A stretch of DNA of 64,000 bases from Lachnospiraceae bacterium (GTDB lineage Bacteria; Bacillota; Clostridia; Lachnospirales; Lachnospiraceae), in the NCBI GenBank assembly GCA_902363835.1, contig CABJBM010000007.1, forward strand, positions 171,606 to 235,605. The letters are read 5' to 3'. This document shows, piece after piece, positions 42,794 to 50,333 of the stretch; within the stretch, counting starts at the first letter, position 1, and each line of letters begins with the position of its first letter. The translations under genes were made by a program, and so were the position numbers. The notes under the pieces are model-generated. The model had not been told where the DNA came from. It searched no databases and was given only the letters and a program-made list of their open reading frames with translations.

Positions 42794-43117
42794 TTATTGC
42801 TGTTCTTCCTTGAATCTGTTTTCATATGATAATTCGGGCTTTAAGTCAACCTTCCATTCAATTAAATCTTGTGGCTGACATTGTAGAAGCTGGCAAATAT
42901 CCTCTATAGTCTTTGTACTCACATCACACATAAAGTCTTTTCCATCATGTTCCTCTTTGTACTTTTCCAACTTCTTTTCTATTTCTTCCATTGAATCTGC
43001 TGAACACATTTTTAGCTTTGCAAGCGTTCCTTGAGGTATCAATGCTTTCTGCCGAATAGTATAGGTTGTGATCCCCTTTTCCTTTAATTTCTCCATCAAT
43101 TTATTGTAATTAACCAT
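42794..43117 (-). CDS. HTH regulator (Cro/C1 family), 107 aa
   Basis: A helix-turn-helix at the N-terminus (GITTYTIRQKALIPQGTLAK) is followed by a second helical part with TIEDICQLLQCQPQDLIEW. This is the HTH_26-like form common in mobile elements. ATG 43117 is used because AGGAGC lies nine bases away. The palindrome at 43140-43161, just upstream, matches those at 46826-46948, so this is the best candidate for the protein that binds them. Confidence 0.85.
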   Translation of the reverse strand: MVNYNKLMEKLKEKGITTYTIRQKALIPQGTLAKLKMCSADSMEEIEKKLEKYKEEHDGKDFMCDVSTKTIEDICQLLQCQPQDLIEWKVDLKPELSYENRFKEEQQ

Positions 43118-43139
43118 AAACATAAGCTCCTATTCATAA

Positions 43140-43161
43140 TATACATGCATTTACGTGTATA
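43140..43161. promoter_or_regulatory. Operator upstream of the HTH regulator gene
   Basis: A palindrome of 22 bases with arms TATACA(T/C) and (A/G)TGTATA around an 8-base centre, 20 bases before the start. It has the same length and arm sequence as four copies at 46.8-46.9 kb. Autoregulation is inferred. Confidence 0.6.
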
Positions 43162-43254
43162 TTATAACACTCCTTCCCCTTTTATTCAATCGGCACCAGT
43201 AGATTATTCCACCAGTGCCGATACTATTTCCATAGTCTAATTGATTATACAAAC

Positions 43255-43455
43255 CTAATTTCTCTTAATTCGCACCTTATCCAATGCCTTTTTTACTGCT
43301 CCATCATTGATATTTGCATCATAGCCATTTACATACTGGATACATTCGCTTGCTCTGGCTCCGCTGCTAGTAATACACACTGGATCGCCATCAATTAACA
43401 CAATATGTTTATATGTAGCATTATACTGTTTTACAGTCTTCACTTTGATATCCAT
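43255..43455 (-). CDS. Unknown 66-aa basic protein
   Basis: The protein begins MDIKVKTVKQYNATYKHIVL and ends basic (KKALDKVRIKRN). It may be a small barrel followed by a helix. ATG 43455 is preferred with GTGGAGA upstream. It is 15 bases downstream of the HNH gene. Confidence 0.5.
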   Translation of the reverse strand: MDIKVKTVKQYNATYKHIVLIDGDPVCITSSGARASECIQYVNGYDANINDGAVKKALDKVRIKRN

Positions 43456-43470
43456 TCTCCACACCTTTCT

Positions 43471-44004
43471 TCATGACATCATTTGTCCTAAATACTTTTT
43501 CAATATGTGCTTTACCATCTTCCAACCTAACCGACCAGCATACTTCTTTTCCATCTGGTATAAAAATATGCTTGATATCCTGTCAATAAATTCCTCTGGT
43601 AAAGCTGAAGCCTTTGCGCTATTGCAGAACTCACACGTACATTGTAAGTTCCCCACCTCATCAGGCCCATTCATGGCAAGCGGTATTATATGATCAAGTG
43701 TCATATCTTCAAACAGAATCTTTCTACCACATAACACACAATGACCGTTAGCCTTATTGTAAATCATCTTTCTAATGCCAAAAGAGTATTGATTCCTTCG
43801 TTTCCTTTGCTTTTTCTGTTTCTCTACCTTGTCTATTTCAAGTATATAAAATCCCCTACATTTACCAGGTGCGCCATGTATCTTGTTCTCTGCGGTAATT
43901 TTATAATGGAAGTGAAGTGCCTCTTCAATGTGTGGAGTTTTAAAAATTCTACCGCTTTCCCTAGTTGCGATATAATGTGATCCATTTGTTATAACAAAAG
44001 CCAT
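43471..44004 (-). CDS. HNH endonuclease (McrA type), 177 aa
   Basis: The C-terminal half has C-V-L-C-G, then EDMTLDHIIPLAMNGPDEVG, NLQ and C-E-F-C-N: a complete HNH nuclease core with zinc-binding cysteine pairs. The N-terminal 90 residues are basic and of unknown fold. Small HNH proteins of this type often work near packaging genes in phages, but no terminase is seen here. Start ATG 44004 after AGAGGGGAG. Confidence 0.85.
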   Translation of the reverse strand: MAFVITNGSHYIATRESGRIFKTPHIEEALHFHYKITAENKIHGAPGKCRGFYILEIDKVEKQKKQRKRRNQYSFGIRKMIYNKANGHCVLCGRKILFEDMTLDHIIPLAMNGPDEVGNLQCTCEFCNSAKASALPEEFIDRISSIFLYQMEKKYAGRLGWKMVKHILKKYLGQMMS

Positions 44005-44017
44005 GTTCTCCCCTCTT

Positions 44018-44269
44018 TCAATCGCTCAAATAAACCGCAATCCGATCCCTATGCAATTCTGTAATACGTTCTACAAAGGATAATTCTATGTCAGTTATCC
44101 AATGGACGAAACTTTCATCAGTATCAGGATCGGCATTATTCCAAACAATAGCAGAAGCAGATTTAACCAAACATAAAACCTCTTTCTCCTTGGATATTCC
44201 ACATTCTGTTAATGCCCTGTCTGCTTCCTTAATTAATGTACTCGCAGCACAAATAAACGATTTGTCCAT
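44018..44269 (-). CDS. Unknown 83-aa protein
   Basis: A helical protein (FICAASTLIKEADRALTECG) that ends with an acidic and aromatic region. ATG 44269 is preferred because GGAGG lies five bases away. It lies between the sigma-like and HNH genes with short gaps, so all three may be co-transcribed. Confidence 0.5.
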   Translation of the reverse strand: MDKSFICAASTLIKEADRALTECGISKEKEVLCLVKSASAIVWNNADPDTDESFVHWITDIELSFVERITELHRDRIAVYLSD

Positions 44270-44283
44270 TTTATCCTCCATCT

Positions 44284-44829
44284 TTAGGCAAACATCAATT
44301 CTTTTACAACTGCTCTGATCCTCTGCATTTCTTTGTAATATGTCGATGAGGGTATCCCCAACATAGAATATACTTCTTTATCGTTATAGCCGTTCATTTT
44401 AAGCAGAACAATCTTTCTGCGACTCTCTGACAATCCTCTAAGTACAGTGTCATAAATCATTTTGTCTAACACATCAGCTTCAGTAGACTTTCTACCGGCA
44501 GATTTATAAAAGGCTTCATCTGTACAATCTACATCTAAACTGATAACCACTTCAACCGGCTTTCTCTTTTGTGCATTTTGAGTTTTAGATTCATTCCCGA
44601 TTTCTGCCCTCATATATTGCTGACTAATAAAAGGAAAAGCATATTTATTTCGCAACTCTTCTCTTCTATGATATATCTGTACGGCTTTAAGATATCCAGT
44701 GATTACCACGTTGTAATATTCATCAATGCTATAGCCGTGTTTATGAAGGAAGTCATATACAAGTCCATGATTCTGTTCAGCAAATTTCTTTTCTTTCTCT
44801 GTTAATGGGGATAACGTATGATTTTTCAT
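44284..44829 (-). CDS. Sigma-70-like factor, 181 aa
   Basis: A region 2-like helix set (FAEQNHGLVYDFLHKHGYSI, then a Y-L-K-A-V-Q-I-Y segment) and a region 4-like helix-turn-helix (LSESRRKIVLLKMNGYNDKE, then YSMLGIPSSTYYKEMQRIR) with about 60 residues between. This is the architecture of small sigma factors carried by mobile elements. It may direct host polymerase to element promoters, or may have lost sigma activity. ATG 44829 follows AGGAGTG. Confidence 0.75.
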   Translation of the reverse strand: MKNHTLSPLTEKEKKFAEQNHGLVYDFLHKHGYSIDEYYNVVITGYLKAVQIYHRREELRNKYAFPFISQQYMRAEIGNESKTQNAQKRKPVEVVISLDVDCTDEAFYKSAGRKSTEADVLDKMIYDTVLRGLSESRRKIVLLKMNGYNDKEVYSMLGIPSSTYYKEMQRIRAVVKELMFA

Positions 44830-44903
44830 GAGGTTTACACTCCTATTTTGATTGATGGGAAGATTGTCACTTGGTGACAACCCTCCCTGATTTCTGATAG
44901 TGT

Positions 44904-45320
44904 TTAGAAGAAACGGTCAATTAATGTTGAAATAATAAATTTCTTTAATCTGCTTTCATGTTCGGTTATATCTATTTCAAAACATACCGAATCCGATAAG
45001 TTTGAATTTTCTATGTCCTCATAATAAACGGACAACTTGTATTCAAACTTTCCCTCTTCTGGTAAATAAACATATAATTGCGGTACGGTTTTAACACCAG
45101 ATTCACCCCACTTTTCTTTATATGGCTTCTTTATCTCCTGAAAAACATTAGCCCAATGTTTAATATATTGAATCTTTGATTCTTCAATAGCCTTACTTAT
45201 CTTTTCACTTAAATCCTCTGGTAAATCAGCAATATCAAAGTACAATTCCATTGAACCCATCAATTCTATCTTGGAAAAGTCCACTGTTCCGATATTCGTT
45301 GTAAATGTTGTTCCTTTCAT
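44904..45320 (-). CDS. Unknown 138-aa protein, relative of its upstream neighbour
   Basis: The opening TNIGTVDFSKIELMGSMELY matches in layout the opening of the next upstream gene (x-N-L-G-T-V-N-L-E). The two are distant paralogues with an alternating strand-helix pattern. The function is unknown. The start ATG 45320 has GAGGTAG upstream. Confidence 0.55.
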   Translation of the reverse strand: MKGTTFTTNIGTVDFSKIELMGSMELYFDIADLPEDLSEKISKAIEESKIQYIKHWANVFQEIKKPYKEKWGESGVKTVPQLYVYLPEEGKFEYKLSVYYEDIENSNLSDSVCFEIDITEHESRLKKFIISTLIDRFF

Positions 45321-45400
45321 AATTAACTACCTCTACTTTCATATTTTATGTATTGGTGAAGCTGTCACACTCCCCATTGTCTATGTACTTAGTTCACTGA

Positions 45401-45814
45401 CTACAGATTAAAAAGGACTTCGCCTATTCCGTCCCATATGATTTTCTTAATCTTCTTTGAATCCTCATCATTAAATGATACGGGGATTTCCTCATAGAAT
45501 TCTGTTGTATCATTTCCAGTTTCATCATCCGACTTCTGCCATATGATAATAAGTAAATTAAACTCTGCTTCATCTTTATTTGCATTTCTAAAACTACCGC
45601 AGGAGAAAACCACACGTACATCAAAATTAAGTTCTTCTTCTGATTTCACATTCTGATACTGTTTCATGTAGTTATTCACACATTCATCTGTCACTTTATC
45701 AAGCTGTTCCGCTGCCATATCAATAGGTACGTGAACTTCAATCTGTCCACTTCCAATACTGACACCTTCAAGATTTACAGTTCCTAAATTTTCTATTATC
45801 GCTGTTCTTCTCAA
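45401..45814 (-). CDS. Unknown 137-aa protein, relative of its downstream neighbour
   Basis: Starts with TTG 45814, nine bases after AGAGG. The product opens IIENLGTVNLEGVSIGSGQI and has an acidic middle part; the strand pattern is shared with the gene at 44904. No family is recognised. A tRNA-like stem lies just upstream. Confidence 0.55.
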   Translation of the reverse strand: MRRTAIIENLGTVNLEGVSIGSGQIEVHVPIDMAAEQLDKVTDECVNNYMKQYQNVKSEEELNFDVRVVFSCGSFRNANKDEAEFNLLIIIWQKSDDETGNDTTEFYEEIPVSFNDEDSKKIKKIIWDGIGEVLFNL

Positions 45815-45871
45815 TTTGTTTTACCTCTGCTTTCTGATTATATTTGATTGATTTCTACGGTTAATTACCGA

Positions 45872-45914
45872 TGGGACAATGTGGAATCGAACCACATATA
45901 AAACCGTTTGCCCC
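45872..45914 (-). ncRNA. tRNA-like minihelix (acceptor and T arm only)
   Basis: On the minus strand, GGGGCAA (45908-45914) pairs with TTGTCCC (45873-45879), with one G-U pair, and between them is a perfect T arm: TGTGG, the loop TTCGATT, then CCACA. The loop fits the tRNA rule T-T-C-R-A-N-T. The D and anticodon arms are replaced by 11 bases. It lies in an operon gap between a 42-codon gene and a TTG-started gene. Confidence 0.4.
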
Positions 45915-45922
45915 TACCTTGC

Positions 45923-46051
45923 TTATGACATTCTCGCCCATTCTCTTCTGCGAATGCGGTTATAAAATGTTGTTGCCATTTCATAATCAGTAAAGGATTC
46001 AACCGTATAGGTGATACCATTTTTCAGATATTCAACTATGTACTTTTTCAT
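45923..46051 (-). CDS. Small unknown protein, 42 aa
   Basis: ATG 46051 follows GGAGGGATAACAAC. The product reads MKKYIVEYLKNGITYTVESF and ends NRIRRREWARMS, with a strand pair then a basic helix. It overlaps the end of the gene upstream. Confidence 0.55.
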   Translation of the reverse strand: MKKYIVEYLKNGITYTVESFTDYEMATTFYNRIRRREWARMS

Positions 46052-46055
46052 GTTG

Positions 46056-46211
46056 TTATCCCTCCTGTTTCATGAATCGACTATCGTCAAGCCATCTTAT
46101 AGAACCGTCTCTATTAATGGGAATTTCAACCCTTGCTCCGGTGCCATACTCAACAACCTTTGACAATCTTCCGTCCTCTGCTTTCGTAAATACCTTGGCT
46201 TCATTTGGCAT
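46056..46211 (-). CDS. Small unknown protein, 51 aa
   Basis: ATG 46211 follows AGGAGG. The product contains AKVFTKAEDGRLSKVVEYGT and ends RWLDDSRFMKQEG; the last codons hold the ribosome site for the following gene, so the two are coupled. Confidence 0.55.
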   Translation of the reverse strand: MPNEAKVFTKAEDGRLSKVVEYGTGARVEIPINRDGSIRWLDDSRFMKQEG

Positions 46212-46343
46212 AGTATGATTACCTCCTCAAATATGATTTTTCAATCTGCTATCCTCTGCCTTTTTCATAGCGACTTGGAACGCTCATAGGTGGCATTATA
46301 GCTGTAGGCTTCAGGGGATTGCTCCCCGTCTGCCTAATGACTG

Positions 46344-46664
46344 CTATTTGATTCTTAAAACATTGAAAGTTGAAATCTTACTGACCTTCTGATAATCATC
46401 AGCGTCAAGTATCTTTTTGACTTCTTCTTTATCAACCGTTTCTCTTGATTGCTCGGCTAATGTTGCGGTGAAAAGGTTGCCGATAAACTTAAGAACTTCT
46501 TTGCCCTTGGTACTTGTTGCTTTGCAATCTTCCTTATTTTCCTCAAGGAATTCAATCACTTCTCTTTCAAGAGCTTTGATATTTTCGTCTGCTTCCTCTT
46601 TAATTTTCTTTAAACTCTGAATCTCTTCCATCTTTGCATTTAAATCTTCTCTACTTATACACAT
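46344..46664 (-). CDS. Unknown coiled-coil protein, 106 aa
   Basis: A long coiled coil (EIQSLKKIKEEADENIKALE) is followed by a small domain with ATLAEQSRETVDKEEVKKIL. The pattern recalls small phage proteins near single-strand binding or Gam-like genes, but no firm match is known. It is the first gene of the leftward operon that starts in the operator region at 46.8 kb. Confidence 0.6.
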   Translation of the reverse strand: MCISREDLNAKMEEIQSLKKIKEEADENIKALEREVIEFLEENKEDCKATSTKGKEVLKFIGNLFTATLAEQSRETVDKEEVKKILDADDYQKVSKISTFNVLRIK

Positions 46665-46823
46665 TGTCTTAATCTCCTTTCATATGGTGGAAACCCTTGA
46701 ATCATCTTCCTGTCTATTGGTTTTGCCTCGGCTCACTCACAAGGAATATGGATTCAAGTTCATAGCTTTTCGGGCTATTGGTTTCCGTTTATGTAGGTCT
46801 GTTTTGCTTGACCTTGTAATGCA

Positions 46824-46852
46824 ATTATACACATATTTATGTGCATAGTCTA
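46824..46852 (-). promoter_or_regulatory. Leftward promoter in the divergent operator region
   Basis: TAGACT (46847-46852), a 17-base spacer and TATAAT (46824-46829) on the minus strand. The operator at 46826-46847 fills the spacer. Confidence 0.65.
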
Positions 46853-46948
46853 TTGACATTATACACAAATAAATGTGAATATCTTTGTTGGTTTTGTACA
46901 CATATATTTGTGCATAAATCATTGACTATACACATTTTTATGTGTATA
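46826..46948. promoter_or_regulatory. Four-copy palindromic operator array
   Basis: Palindromes of 22 bases at 46826-46847, 46860-46881, 46895-46916 and 46927-46948 have arms TATACAC and GTGTATA (some changes) around eight A/T bases. Starts are 34, 35 and 32 bases apart, close to three helical turns. The outer two lie exactly in the spacers of the leftward and rightward promoters. A fifth relative is before the HTH gene at 43117. Confidence 0.8.
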
Positions 46949-46950
46949 AT
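46922..46950 (+). promoter_or_regulatory. Rightward promoter in the divergent operator region
   Basis: TTGACT (46922-46927), a 17-base spacer and TATAAT (46945-46950). An operator fills the spacer. It drives the J-domain gene and the following small genes. Confidence 0.8.
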
Positions 46951-46999
46951 AGTCTTATATTAATAAAGCAATTAACCAATATAAAGGAGGCTTTCCTAT

Positions 47000-47509
47000 A
47001 TGAAATACTTCAACAACATCAACACACTGGAAGAATTAAGAAAGCAATATAAAGAACTATTAAAGAAGTTTCACCCCGATAACCCAAACGGAAGTACAGA
47101 AGCAACACAAGAAATCAATGCAGAGTATGACAAGCTGTTTCAGATATTAAAGGACAAGCACGACAGCAAGACAGCCAGTAGCCAGGATAAGAAATCATCA
47201 TATGAAGATATGAAATGGGATTTTGCAGAAGATGAGAAGCTGAGAGACGTACTAAGTAAGATAATTAATTTCAGCGGTATCACAATTGAGATAGTAGGCA
47301 ACTGGTTATGGGCATTCGATAGCTACGGATACAGAGCAGAGTTAAAGGAATTGGGCTTTAAATATGCCAGCAATAAAAAGGCATGGTATTACCATACTGA
47401 AGCATTTAGAAAGAAAAGTCATAAAGCCTTATCAATGAATGACATAAGGAACTACTACGGAAGTACAGAGGTACAGAAAGAGGAAAGAAAGCAGTTAAGG
47501 CAAGCGTAG
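47000..47509 (+). CDS. J-domain (DnaJ-like) protein, 169 aa
   Basis: The N-terminus LEELRKQYKELLKKFHPDNP then A-T-Q-E-I-N-A-E-Y-D-K-L-F is a J domain with the HPD motif that stimulates Hsp70 ATPase. The C-terminal part contains WLWAFDSYGYRAELKELGF and W-Y-Y-H-T, of unknown fold. Such proteins occur in clostridial plasmids and phages, perhaps to use host DnaK in replication. Start ATG 47000 after AAAGGAGG. It is the first gene of the rightward, operator-controlled operon. Confidence 0.85.
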   Translation: MKYFNNINTLEELRKQYKELLKKFHPDNPNGSTEATQEINAEYDKLFQILKDKHDSKTASSQDKKSSYEDMKWDFAEDEKLRDVLSKIINFSGITIEIVGNWLWAFDSYGYRAELKELGFKYASNKKAWYYHTEAFRKKSHKALSMNDIRNYYGSTEVQKEERKQLRQA

Positions 47510-47571
47510 ACAATAAAATAAGGGTGTCCTAATACGGGATACCCTACCACATAAAAAAGGAGATAGAAACA

Positions 47572-47736
47572 ATGACAAAACATGAAATAACAATGAAGGA
47601 AGTACAAGAGAAGAACTGTGATACATTCATGAAAAAGGACAACAGCGTTAGAGGTTGCTCATGCGTTATGAAAAGCACATTGCAAGTCGGTGACAAAGTG
47701 GTGATAGACAATCATTTTACTGAAATAGTTGAATAA
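47572..47736 (+). CDS. Small unknown protein, 54 aa
   Basis: ATG 47572 follows AAGGAGATAGAAAC. The product contains NCDTFMKKDNSVRGCSCVMK, a possible metal site, and ends VVIDNHFTEIVE. It is second in the rightward operon. Confidence 0.55.
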   Translation: MTKHEITMKEVQEKNCDTFMKKDNSVRGCSCVMKSTLQVGDKVVIDNHFTEIVE

Positions 47737-47786
47737 AGTTTTGCAAGCCTAAACGACAAACATACAGTAAAGGAGAATATAATAAG

Positions 47787-48023
47787 ATGAAAAGAACAGT
47801 TAAAACATTCGGAGTTATTGCAATCATGGGGATCATGCTAACAGGTGCTTACTTCATGGGAACAACAAAAGCTAGTGTCGTGCCAGATGGATATATTGAC
47901 GGCACAAGCGAGGAATTTTATAACAACTATATGGATATGCGAAACGTTACTGATTTTGAAACCTATGGAAACGGTTTACAACTGTATTGTAACGATGGTA
48001 ATGGCTACTATTGGGAAAGGTAA
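47787..48023 (+). CDS. Small exported or membrane-anchored protein, 78 aa
   Basis: A basic start and hydrophobic stretch (TFGVIAIMGIMLTGAYFMG) form a signal peptide or anchor. The outside part is acidic and aromatic (YIDGTSEEFYNNYMDMR). AAAGGAG lies before ATG 47787. The function is unknown. Confidence 0.6.
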   Translation: MKRTVKTFGVIAIMGIMLTGAYFMGTTKASVVPDGYIDGTSEEFYNNYMDMRNVTDFETYGNGLQLYCNDGNGYYWER

Positions 48024-48205
48024 TGCAGACAATGAAAATTAAAGTTGACGATATGGGAGATGGCTTCCTTGTTGATTCATCTGGAAACACATACATTTTA
48101 GATTATGACCTTGTAATTGACCATAACAAAGAGGATTGGAAAGTTTACAAGATATCCGCTTATGATGAATCAGGCGAGGTAATAGAGATAGAAACTATGG
48201 ATTAA
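48023..48205 (+). CDS. Small unknown protein, 60 aa
   Basis: The start ATG 48023 overlaps the stop of the previous gene (TAATG) and has GGGAAAGG upstream; ATG 48032 is an alternative. The product, GDGFLVDSSGNTYILDYDLV, looks like a short beta meander. It ends the rightward operon before a terminator. Confidence 0.5.
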   Translation: MQTMKIKVDDMGDGFLVDSSGNTYILDYDLVIDHNKEDWKVYKISAYDESGEVIEIETMD

Positions 48206-48230
48206 CAAAATATGATTTATGGTAAAAAAT

Positions 48231-48263
48231 AAGGCTAGGAGTGGTTAAACTCCCGGCCTTTTG
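48231..48263 (+). terminator. Terminator of the rightward operon
   Basis: AAGGC-T-AGGAGT pairs with ACTCC-C-GGCCTT, then TTTTG. It ends the J-domain operon. Confidence 0.75.
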
Positions 48264-48694
48264 TCGTGATTGAATGTGATGTTTATATGGTGTAATTCTA
48301 TTGTCATTTAAAGCGTTTTAAGGGCTGATTTCGGCTTGTATATGGCTAGGTGTAGACTTGTTAGGGTATGGCTAAATAAGGGCAAATTGAGGGTAATTTG
48401 TGCGTGTACGAGCGTGTGAAGAATGTGATTCATAGTGTACGTTGTGGGGTGGCGATGATGGAGTGATGGTGGCAGGAGGAAACCAGATTGTTATATACAT
48501 ATTAAACTAGTATGTTATAATGTATGTTGGCAGGTGGGGCTATGTTTACATTCTAAAGTTAATACGTCATTGTGATAAAGGGGGTATCTGTTCCATTCAC
48601 AGACACTGTTGATTTTGAGATCTTACCGAACTTATCGCTAAACGAGGATTGTTTAAAAAAACATGAAAAAGCTCTAATTAAGACACTTAATCTC
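48264..48694. other. Intergenic stretch, possible decayed coding piece
   Basis: No full gene is supported here. Between about 48590 and 48700 the plus strand has an open stretch (DTVDFEILPNLSLNEDCLKK) with AAAGGGGG ahead but no start codon, and it runs into the end of the opposite gene. An ACATA...TATGT palindrome lies near 48500-48520. Confidence 0.35.
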
Positions 48695-49990
48695 TTAGTT
48701 AATGTCCATAAGCTTCTCTATGTAATATTGAGTATTAACAATTAACCACATTTGAGTATCAAATCTCATGATAGTCCACAGAGATAAACCTTGAAGATCA
48801 TATTCTGCTACCAGTCTGGTTCGTGCGTCAAAACTTCTTGCATCATTAAACCACACTAAGTGAAGAATCCCGTCACTGTCAAAATAATAGAAGTAAGGTG
48901 ACTGTGCTGCTTCATTAAATTGTATTGGTATATTATTTTCCGCTGCAATCTGTATCGCATTATTGTTTGCAATAGCAGTTGCACCTGTTGCACCTGGAAC
49001 ATAGGGGAGTGTCCAATCATAACCGAGCGTAGTGATACCTAAAAACAAAAATTCAGATGGAATAATACTAACCACATAGTCTAATAATTCTCTTAAAACA
49101 TTAACCGGAAAAAGTGAACTTGGGTAACTATAAAATCTGGCCCAATCATAAGAAGCGAATAGAATTCCATCTACATATCCAGACAATTGTGAATAGTCCA
49201 ATTTTTCAAAACTTACGATAGGCCCATTAATATTCATAACCGGCGTTGTAGTAATTATTACTCTGTAGCCTTCTGAATGAAATATGGCTGAAGCCTTTTT
49301 TATATATTGTACAATACTATTTATGTTGTCCAATGTAATATCTTCAATGTACATATTTATTCCATAATAACCCTTTGTTTTTATCATTTGAAGAATATTT
49401 TCAATGAGCCGATCCTGCACAGAAGAGTTATTTAAAATATTCTGAGTTATTTCACGAATAATTGTTCCTTCTTCTGTAATCGTGGAAACAAACATCATGG
49501 GCGCAACATCATAAGTTTTAGCCAATTGAATTAAATCAGAGTCGTCAGCGATAGAGATAATTTCTCCCTCACTTGTGACCCTATAATTGAATATTGTCAG
49601 ATATGTTAAAAAAGGAAGCGTTTTTATTAAAATCGATTTATCTATATATGAAAAGGTATAACCACTAGTGGCGATTGTTCTTGATTTATTTGTTTGATAA
49701 TTAATAACAATAATTTCACCTACGTACAAAAGTTCTCTATTGGAAAGATAGGGGTTATTTCTTAATAATTCCATAGGCGTAGTGCCATGCTGCTCTGCAA
49801 TACTCTCTAAAGTATCACCAACCTGTACAATATAGAGTGTTTTCGGTTGAACAATCACAATAGTTTGGCCAGTTGCTAAATTTACAGGGTTTGTAATTCC
49901 ATTTTCCAATATTAATCTGTCAACAGGGATTTTGTAATAATCCGATATTGAATCGATCGTATCGCCAGGTTTGACAACGTGTATGATCAT
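48695..49990 (-). CDS. LysM and GH18-type wall hydrolase-like protein, 431 aa
   Basis: Two LysM domains (VVKPGDTIDSISDYYKIPVD near residue 5 and IVQVGDTLESIAEQHGTTPM near 55) bind peptidoglycan. The rest is the GH18 barrel of the SleL/YaaH spore cortex-lytic type. The usual D-x-x-D-x-D-x-E active-site motif reads Y-G-I-N-M-Y-I-E near residue 210: the glutamate is kept but the aspartates are not. Activity may be changed or lost. ATG 49990 is used with GAGGGA ahead. No signal peptide is present, as in known spore enzymes. It looks like cargo. Confidence 0.8.
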   Translation of the reverse strand: MIIHVVKPGDTIDSISDYYKIPVDRLILENGITNPVNLATGQTIVIVQPKTLYIVQVGDTLESIAEQHGTTPMELLRNNPYLSNRELLYVGEIIVINYQTNKSRTIATSGYTFSYIDKSILIKTLPFLTYLTIFNYRVTSEGEIISIADDSDLIQLAKTYDVAPMMFVSTITEEGTIIREITQNILNNSSVQDRLIENILQMIKTKGYYGINMYIEDITLDNINSIVQYIKKASAIFHSEGYRVIITTTPVMNINGPIVSFEKLDYSQLSGYVDGILFASYDWARFYSYPSSLFPVNVLRELLDYVVSIIPSEFLFLGITTLGYDWTLPYVPGATGATAIANNNAIQIAAENNIPIQFNEAAQSPYFYYFDSDGILHLVWFNDARSFDARTRLVAEYDLQGLSLWTIMRFDTQMWLIVNTQYYIEKLMDIN

Positions 49991-50282
49991 GGATTCCCTC
50001 AAATGATCTTATTTGTTCTATTATATGCTATTCTTATATATTCATAACACTATTGTATGGATAATGTTATATATTTAGCTCTCAACCATTCCCCAAAATC
50101 AAACGTACATATTAGAATTTCCCAGTAACCTTCATTAAGCTGACCAACTTGTCATAACTTACAATTCCATCGTAAATTTAAACGTACACCATTGATTATA
50201 AAGCATAGAGGGGGTATGGTTTACAGTTTGGTATATTTTAAGTACCCAACATACATAACCCCTTATTAAAAATCAAAATAAA
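49991..50282. other. Intergenic stretch upstream of the GH18-type gene
   Basis: No gene is seen. On the minus strand CATACAAT lies about 80 bases before the GH18-type start and matches the -10 consensus of sporulation factor sigma-E, but a matching -35 is not convincing. Confidence 0.3.
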
Positions 50283-50326
50283 AAAATAGGGCATACCAGA
50301 TATTTCTATCCAATATACCCTATAAT
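50283..50326 (-). repeat. Terminator repeat, copy 1 (end of the chemotaxis receptor gene)
   Basis: A 44-base hairpin with outer arms ATAGGG and CCCTAT, and a centre CAGATATTTCTATCC. It is nearly identical to 52547-52590. Followed by T-rich sequence on the minus strand, it is a likely terminator. Confidence 0.7.
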
Positions 50327-50333
50327 AGTCAAA

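Noticed and set aside
45872..45945. A complete tRNA gene
   Set aside because: Only acceptor and T arms pair; extending to 75 bases gives no D arm and no anticodon stem, and runs into a coding frame.
49991..50060. A sigma-E promoter before the GH18-type gene
   Set aside because: CATACAAT matches the -10 well, but no -35 element lies at the right distance, so it is not listed as a promoter.
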